A program made the position numbers and the translations under genes. Below, in pieces: positions 7,580-11,932 of a stretch of DNA of 11,932 nucleotides. Under the pieces are notes generated by a model that was given only the letters and a program-made list of their open reading frames with translations, did no database searches and was not told where the DNA came from. Source of the stretch: JACMLD01 sp964245425 (lineage in GTDB: Bacteria > Bacteroidota > Bacteroidia > Chitinophagales > Chitinophagaceae); contig CAXTMV010000182.1 of NCBI GenBank assembly GCA_964245425.1, positions 1 through 11,932 of the forward strand, read 5' to 3'. Within the stretch, counting starts at the first letter, position 1. Each line of letters starts with the position of its first letter.

Positions 7580-8071
7580 ATGCCTTCAGTTGATATCCTG
7601 AGCAAAGTGGACGGCCAGGCACTTGACAATGCCGTGAACGTAGTAAAAAAGGAAATCGTTAACCGCTTCGATTTCAAAGACGCACATGTGGTAATCAATC
7701 TCAATAAAAAAGAGTTTAAGCTAAATATCGAAACAGACGACGATATGAAGATGCGCCAGCTGCTTGACGTGCTGATCAGCCGGGCCCATAAGCAAAATAT
7801 TTCACCTGAAGCCTTTGATATGTCCAAGGATTCTTATCCCAGTGGAAAAACGGTTAAAAAGGAAGTGCTGGTGAGAAATGGCCTGAAACAGGAGGATGCC
7901 AAAAAAATCGTAAAGCTGATCAAAGACAGCGGCCTGAAAGTACAGGCGCAGATTATGGATGATATGGTAAGGGTTACTGGTAAAAAAATAGATGATTTAC
8001 AAGAGGTTATGAAATTATGCCGGGGCGCGGACCTGGGATTGCCCCTGCAATTCGATAATATGCGCAACTAA
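7580..8071 (+). CDS. YajQ-family nucleotide-binding protein (UPF0234)
   Basis: The 163-aa product matches the YajQ/UPF0234 family in sequence and length. Landmarks are PSVDILSKVD with LDNAVNVVKKEI at the N-terminus, NRFDFK at 28-33, and the C-terminal KLIKDSGLKVQAQIMDDMVRVTGK (spanning about 112-135) followed by DDLQEVM and PLQFDNMRN at the end. Family members have two ferredoxin-like folds. Some bind nucleotides or RNA, and a Xanthomonas homologue has been reported to bind cyclic di-GMP. Which of these applies here cannot be told from sequence. The start at 7580 is preferred over an in-frame TTG at 7553 for two reasons: MPSVDIL is the family N-terminus, and the TTG overlaps the -7 box. The ribosomal L31 gene follows 108 bases later with its own promoter. 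Confidence 0.92.
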   Translation: MPSVDILSKVDGQALDNAVNVVKKEIVNRFDFKDAHVVINLNKKEFKLNIETDDDMKMRQLLDVLISRAHKQNISPEAFDMSKDSYPSGKTVKKEVLVRNGLKQEDAKKIVKLIKDSGLKVQAQIMDDMVRVTGKKIDDLQEVMKLCRGADLGLPLQFDNMRN

Positions 8072-8094
8072 GGATGACTGCCCTTTAAAAAAGG

Positions 8095-8126
8095 TTTGCT
8101 AATTAGGCAATTAGGTGTTATTTTTG
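8095..8126 (+). promoter_or_regulatory. Promoter of the L31 gene (TTTG-N20-TATTTTTG)
   Basis: TTTG at 8095-8098 and TATTTTTG at 8119-8126 are separated by 20 bases. Both elements and the spacing fit the Bacteroidota housekeeping-sigma consensus. The start of transcription should lie near 8131-8134, giving a leader of about 47 nt before the ATG at 8180. This is the best promoter in the window, as expected for a ribosomal protein gene. Confidence 0.75.
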
Positions 8127-8179
8127 CGCCCTTATAAACAAAAAGTACGGCACAATCCGTACTGCCTTAAAAAAACATT

Positions 8180-8431
8180 ATGAAAAAAGGTCTCCACCCG
8201 GAAAATTACCGGTTCGTCGTTTTCAAAGACATGAGCAATGGCCATTCATTCCTGAGCCGCTCTACTGCCAATACAAAAGAAACTGTGAAGTGGGAAGATG
8301 GCAATGAGTACCCGTTGATCAAACTTGAAATTTCAAGCATGTCGCACCCGTTCTTTACTGGCCAGAAAATGCTGGTAGATACAGCAGGACGTATCGACAA
8401 GTTCAACAAGAAATACGCAAAAAAAGCATAA
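8180..8431 (+). CDS. rpmE2: 50S ribosomal protein L31, type B (zinc-free)
   Basis: This 83-aa protein is ribosomal L31 of the type B form. It begins MKKGLHPENYRFVVFKDMSN and carries the SHPFFTGQ motif at 55-62, then DTAGRIDKFNKKYAKK at the end. It has no cysteine, so it lacks the zinc-binding cysteines of the C+ type A protein and should not need zinc. L31 sits at the large-subunit central protuberance and bridges to the small subunit. In many bacteria type B replaces the zinc form under zinc limitation through Zur. Here no Zur-like dyad is obvious, and a strong housekeeping promoter lies upstream, so it may simply be the main L31. That point is inference. A terminator follows at 8474-8503. 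Confidence 0.95.
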   Translation: MKKGLHPENYRFVVFKDMSNGHSFLSRSTANTKETVKWEDGNEYPLIKLEISSMSHPFFTGQKMLVDTAGRIDKFNKKYAKKA

Positions 8432-8473
8432 GTCGGCAACGCCTTTCAGCAGCAGCTGTTGTTACTACATCAT

Positions 8474-8503
8474 ATCCCCCCGCCATGTGCAGGGGGATTT
8501 TTT
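8474..8503 (+). terminator. Intrinsic terminator after the L31 gene
   Basis: ATCCCCC (8474-8480) pairs with GGGGGAT (8492-8498) across an 11-base loop and runs into six T (8498-8503). It begins 43 bases after the L31 stop codon. A second C5 tract at 8512-8516 could compete for the same G5 tract; see findings. Confidence 0.8.
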
Positions 8504-8553
8504 ATGCGCAACCCCCGCGCAGGCAGCCGCATATTTTATTGTATTTTTAGCGC

Positions 8554-9627
8554 ATGATTCAATTAGTCCTGGACGATACCCCTGTTCAAGAACACCTGTT
8601 TCCTTTTACCTTAACGCGGGCAGCAGCAGATATCCGCATCGGCATACTGACCATCCGCCAGAAATGGGAGAAATTGCTGGGTATCAAAGTAAGGGTAAAT
8701 GGCGACGAATACCTGGAGCCACCATCGGCTGCCGGCACTCACCCGGTTGTTTTTGCCGGCAATATTGTTCCCAGCCGATTATTTGTGGAGGCTTTATTGC
8801 AAGGCGATTATCCGCAGGAAGATTTTTTGCAGCAGTCGTTTGTACGAATACTGCAACAGCCCTGGCATATTTTTGAATATAACGATTGGGCCATCCGCGA
8901 AGATTTTACACTGATCACAGCAGGACGGGTTTCCCAGCCCATTCCTGCAGGGGTGACCTGCAGCAACCCCGAAAATATTTTTATTGAAGAGGGCGCCAAA
9001 CTGCATTATTGCCTGTTGAATGCCAGTACAGGGCCCATCTATATCGGCAAAAATGCGGAGATACTGGAAGGGGCTGCCATCAGGGGGCCCTTTGCGCTTT
9101 GTGAGGGCGCCACCGTTAAAATGGGCGCGCGTATCTATGGCGCCACCACCATTGGTCCTTATTGCCTGGTGGGCGGAGAAATCAAAAACAGTGTATTGTT
9201 TGGGTATAGTAATAAAGCGCATGATGGCTACCTGGGCGATGCGGTGCTGGGCGAATGGTGTAACCTGGGCGCCGGCACCAGCAATTCAAATATCAAGAAT
9301 ACGGCCAGCGCGGTAAAAATATGGAATGAGGCAACGCATACATTTGTTGCCGCCGGTATAAAATGCGGACTGCTGATGGGCGATTACTCAAGGTGCGCCG
9401 TTAATACCTCATTCAATACCGGAACAGTGGTAGGCGCTTGTGCAAATATCTTTGGCGAAGGGCTATTACCCAAATACATACCCAGTTTCAGCTGGGGCGC
9501 AGCAGCACCCGCCACCTATTCATTTGAGAAAGCGCTGCAGCATATTGCCAATTGGAAAAAACTGAAAAATCAATTGCTTACAGAAAAGGAAATTCAAAGA
9601 CTACAGCATATTTTTGAGCGCATTTGA
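8554..9627 (+). CDS. GlmU-like sugar-1-phosphate nucleotidyltransferase/acetyltransferase
   Basis: This 357-aa protein resembles the alternative GlmU-type enzymes of Bacteroidota. They have an unusual N-terminal sugar nucleotidyltransferase-like domain (NTP_transf_4 type) and a C-terminal left-handed beta-helix. The N-terminus MIQLVLDDTP with FPFTLTRAAADIRIG fits that family; the classical LAAGxGTRM nucleotidyltransferase loop is absent. From about residue 140 there are hexapeptide turns (IFIEEGA, PIYIGKNAEI, ATVKMGARI). FGYSNKAHDGYLGD at 216-229 follows, with LGEWCNLGAGTSNSNIKN at 232-249. This closely parallels the GlmU acetyltransferase segment, and His223 is in the place of its catalytic histidine. 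The likely product is UDP-GlcNAc or a related UDP-sugar for peptidoglycan and surface glycans, which fits the flippase downstream. Exact substrates are uncertain. A weak TATTTTTA (8542-8549) lies only 4 bases before the ATG. Confidence 0.8.
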   Translation: MIQLVLDDTPVQEHLFPFTLTRAAADIRIGILTIRQKWEKLLGIKVRVNGDEYLEPPSAAGTHPVVFAGNIVPSRLFVEALLQGDYPQEDFLQQSFVRILQQPWHIFEYNDWAIREDFTLITAGRVSQPIPAGVTCSNPENIFIEEGAKLHYCLLNASTGPIYIGKNAEILEGAAIRGPFALCEGATVKMGARIYGATTIGPYCLVGGEIKNSVLFGYSNKAHDGYLGDAVLGEWCNLGAGTSNSNIKNTASAVKIWNEATHTFVAAGIKCGLLMGDYSRCAVNTSFNTGTVVGACANIFGEGLLPKYIPSFSWGAAAPATYSFEKALQHIANWKKLKNQLLTEKEIQRLQHIFERI

Positions 9628-9661
9628 TATCTGCGGCGATTACTAAATAGAAATACTTAGT

Positions 9662-9692
9662 GCATCCAAGACCTTGTCTTTTATCAGGATGC
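9662..9692 (+). terminator. Bulged hairpin between the GlmU-like gene and tpiA
   Basis: GCATCCAAGAC (9662-9672) can pair with GTCTT (9676-9680) and GGATGC (9687-9692). This makes an 11-bp stem with a 3-nt loop and a 6-nt bulge (TTATCA). There is no T-run after the full stem, only a short TTTT at 9679-9682 inside it. It could be a weak terminator, an RNA-processing or stability element, or chance. Confidence 0.25.
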
Positions 9693-9743
9693 TGTAACGG
9701 GCTGGTATAAACGCAATAGCTTGATCCCAAAAACACAACCATC

Positions 9744-10505
9744 ATGAGAAAACAAATTGCCGCGGCAAACTGGAAGATGAACTGTACCTACCAGCAGGCT
9801 GAGAAACTGCTGGACGATATTCTGAAACCCGGTATCCAGCTGCAACCGCACCAGCAGGTCTTGTTTGCGGTTCCTTTTCCTTACCTGATAATGGCCAACA
9901 GCGAAGTATCAGACGATGCCAATTATGATATTGCCGCCCAGAACTGCTACAGTAAAAAATCGGGCGCTTATACCGGCGAAGTATCGGCAGAAATCCTAGA
10001 CTCCATCAATATCAAATATTGCATTGTGGGGCACAGTGAACGGAGGGACTATTTTAACGAGAGCAACCAGATGCTGGCTGATAAGATGAGCATATTGCTC
10101 GAGTTTGGGATTACACCTGTCTTTTGCTGCGGCGAGCCCTTGCAGGTACGCGAAGCAGGTACCCAGAACAGCTATGTGGAGACGCAGCTGCGGGAGTCTT
10201 TGTTCCAATTTTCAGCGGCACAGGTTTCCCAAATCATTATTGCATACGAACCCATCTGGGCCATTGGTACAGGTAAGACAGCCTCTACGGCACAGGCACA
10301 GGAAATGCATGCCTACCTGCGCAGCGTACTGGCCAAACAATACGGCAAACCGCTGGCCAACGATGTTTCCATTCTATATGGCGGCAGTGTTAAAGCGGCC
10401 AATGCCAAAGAATTGTTTGCTTCAGCCGATGTAGATGGCGGACTGGTGGGTGGCGCCTCCCTGCAGGCAGAGGAATTTATCAGTATCATCAAAGCGCTGA
10501 AATAA
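9744..10505 (+). CDS. tpiA: Triosephosphate isomerase
   Basis: This 253-aa cytoplasmic enzyme interconverts dihydroxyacetone phosphate and glyceraldehyde 3-phosphate in glycolysis and gluconeogenesis. All catalytic landmarks are present: NWKMN at 9-13 with the substrate-binding Lys11; GHSERR at 96-101 with the electrophilic His97; and AYEPIWAIGTGKTA at 167-180, with catalytic base Glu169 and the phosphate-gripping loop 6. The C-terminal phosphate-binding segments LYGGSV (211-216) and DGGLVGGASL (231-240) also match. The length equals the usual 250-255 aa. The ATG at 9744 gives MRKQIAAANWKMN, exactly at the expected distance from the catalytic lysine. No clear TAnnTTTG box lies in the 116-base gap upstream, so it may be co-transcribed with the GlmU-like gene. 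It appears intact. Confidence 0.98.
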   Translation: MRKQIAAANWKMNCTYQQAEKLLDDILKPGIQLQPHQQVLFAVPFPYLIMANSEVSDDANYDIAAQNCYSKKSGAYTGEVSAEILDSINIKYCIVGHSERRDYFNESNQMLADKMSILLEFGITPVFCCGEPLQVREAGTQNSYVETQLRESLFQFSAAQVSQIIIAYEPIWAIGTGKTASTAQAQEMHAYLRSVLAKQYGKPLANDVSILYGGSVKAANAKELFASADVDGGLVGGASLQAEEFISIIKALK

Positions 10506-10579
10506 TGACCGGGATGACCCGTAGATAATAATGACAGCACCTGCCTCCGTGCCATCGCCTCCGGCAATATACCGTATTT

Positions 10580-11888
10580 ATGAAGTTTAAACACATCATC
10601 CTCAGCAGTGTATTCTGGAGAAGCCTGTATTTTGTAACAGTGCTGTTGCTGAACATCTTTGTGTCGAGGTTTTTACAGGCCGGGGGTAGCGGCTGGATCT
10701 ATTATATCACCAATTATTTCTCGTTCATTCTGCTGGTGGCCAGCCTCAACCTGGAAGCGGGAATGGCTTTTTACGCCGCTAAAAAAAAAATAACAGCAAG
10801 CAGGCTGGCAACGTTTAGCCTGGCCTGGAGCCTGCTCGTTTCCGGGCTGATAATCGTCCTTCTTTTTATAAACTACCGGCAACTGCCAACAGAAATAACC
10901 AGCAACCAGTTTGTTTTTTTTGCCGGAACGTATATTACAGGCTTACTGCTCACCAGTTTTTTTTGCGCTTTGTTTTATGCCCAACAGTCTTTTGCCCTGC
11001 CCAATATAATATTGGCCGTCACCAACGGACTACTGATGCTGGCCGTTCCCGTTACCGCCTATTTTACCGCTGCAACCATGGAGACGGCATTGTTTTTACG
11101 CCTGTATTTTTTAACCTTTCTCTTCCAGGGGCTGCTGCTTTTTATCGCTTACGCGATTAAAAATAAGATACTTTTTAAATGGTCCTGGCCCGGGATCGCG
11201 GAAATAAAAATGCTGTTCCGCTACTCGGCCGTTGCCCTGCTGTCAAACATCGTTTTCTTTTTATTGTACCGTATCGATTACTGGTTTATAAAAAATATAT
11301 GCCAGTCCTGCAGGCACGGTGACCTGGGCAATTATATACAGGTATCAAAACTGGGGCAGGCTTTTTTGCTATTGCCTACATTTGTTGCCAGTGCCATATT
11401 TCCCCGCACAGCTGCCGGTTTCAGGGAGCAGGTAAACAGCTGGCTGCCACTGATGATAAAAGTGATGCTGGCTTTTGATGCCATGGTACTGCTGGCTCTT
11501 TCCCTGGGTGTACGGAGCTAGTTTTGACCGGATGTACCCGGCTTTTCTGTTATTGGTACCTGGTATCCTGGCGCTGTCGGTCATTGCTTTGATGGCAGCC
11601 TACAATGCCGGAAAAAACAAGGTAAGCACCAATATGAAAGGAGGCCTTATTGGCCTGGCAACCATACTGGCGGGCGATTGCTGGCTGATTCCGGCCTATG
11701 GCATAAAAGCAGCGGCGGCAGTCAGCAGCGCAGGATATACCAGCTACCTAGTCTATTTTATGTATATATTTAAAAAAGAATACCAGGTGCCGGCCCGTCA
11801 TTTTTTTTTACCTGTTCCAGGCGCCTGGCAGAAACTGAAACAATTGTTTTCATCGTATAAAAAAACGGGGCCCGAACAACGGGTGTAA
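10580..11888 (+). pseudogene. Polysaccharide flippase-type membrane protein, split by a frameshift
   Basis: The gene encodes a multi-helix inner-membrane protein resembling the Wzx/PST polysaccharide flippases of the MATE-like superfamily, which carry lipid-linked sugars across the membrane. The first frame runs from the ATG at 10580 to a TAG at 11519-11521 (313 aa). It has about nine hydrophobic helices, YRIDYWFI near residue 230 and LGNYIQVSKLGQAF followed by SAIFPRTAA. The missing end continues in the next frame, YGASFDRMYPAFLLLVPGILALS onward to the TAA at 11886-11888. Removing one base joins them into a protein of about 435 aa, normal for the family. The second frame is open only from 11466, so the shift lies at 11466-11518, most likely near the CCC (11502-11504) or GGG (11506-11508). 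It is either a real disruption or a one-base sequence error. Composition is unchanged across the break, which favours a recent event or an error. Annotation software would list the two halves separately. Confidence 0.82.
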
Positions 11889-11908
11889 CAGGGAACCACA
11901 ACCGCGGT

Positions 11909-11932
11909 ATGAAAAAAATTCTTTGGCTTCCT
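11909..11932 (+). CDS. Start of next gene, cut by the window edge (possibly a glycosyltransferase)
   Basis: An ATG at 11909, 20 bases after the flippase stop codon, opens a frame reading MKKILWLP to the edge. This opening resembles many family-1/4 glycosyltransferases in Bacteroidota, which often begin MKILWLPSWYP. A glycosyltransferase would fit next to a flippase in a surface-glycan cluster. Eight codons are too few for an identification, so this rests on the resemblance and the context. Confidence 0.45.

Noticed and set aside
10510..10521. CGGG-ATGA-CCCG hairpin after tpiA
   Set aside because: The stem is only four base pairs with no T-run after it, so it does not make a credible terminator.
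11502..11521. Programmed ribosomal frameshift in the flippase gene
   Set aside because: No slippery heptamer, stimulatory hairpin or upstream Shine-Dalgarno-like sequence is visible at the junction. A mutation or sequence error explains it more simply.

Overview
This looks like a stretch of chromosome from a Bacteroidota bacterium, most likely family Chitinophagaceae. Four things support this. There are two large outer-membrane beta-barrel proteins with an N-terminal carboxypeptidase-regulatory-like domain. The UDP-sugar enzyme is of the alternative GlmU type found in Bacteroidota. Several starts are preceded by the Bacteroidota -7 promoter box TAnnTTTG. No start has a convincing Shine-Dalgarno sequence. 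All recognised genes lie on the + strand. The family assignment is inference; the phylum is well supported.

Layout: (1) 1-620: a bacilliredoxin-like thiol protein with its own -7 box and a clean intrinsic terminator. (2) 628-1908: a long, Bacteroidota-type prolipoprotein diacylglyceryl transferase (Lgt). (3) 1909-2216: a gene-free region with a 10-bp dyad and a candidate promoter. (4) 2217-7478: two tandem paralogous outer-membrane barrel proteins of 820 and 828 aa. They are separated by a 312-bp spacer holding a long imperfect inverted repeat (25-nt arms) that ends in eight T. (5) 7580-8431: a YajQ-family protein, then zinc-free ribosomal protein L31 with the best promoter in the window and a terminator. 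(6) 8554-10505: a GlmU-like sugar-1-phosphate nucleotidyltransferase/acetyltransferase and triosephosphate isomerase. (7) 10580-11888: a polysaccharide flippase-type membrane protein split by a single frameshift. (8) 11909 to the edge: the first eight codons of another gene, possibly a glycosyltransferase.

The genes are mostly housekeeping and envelope functions: lipoprotein maturation, outer-membrane transport or receptor proteins, UDP-sugar supply, and glycan export. Promoters and terminators suggest several short transcription units rather than one operon. I found no CRISPR array, toxin-antitoxin pair, phage gene, transposase, or tRNA/rRNA gene, and no convincing undescribed multi-gene system. 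The items most worth a second look are the structured spacer between the tandem barrel genes, the patchy DNA identity between those genes, the flippase frameshift, and the divergent Lgt active-site motifs.
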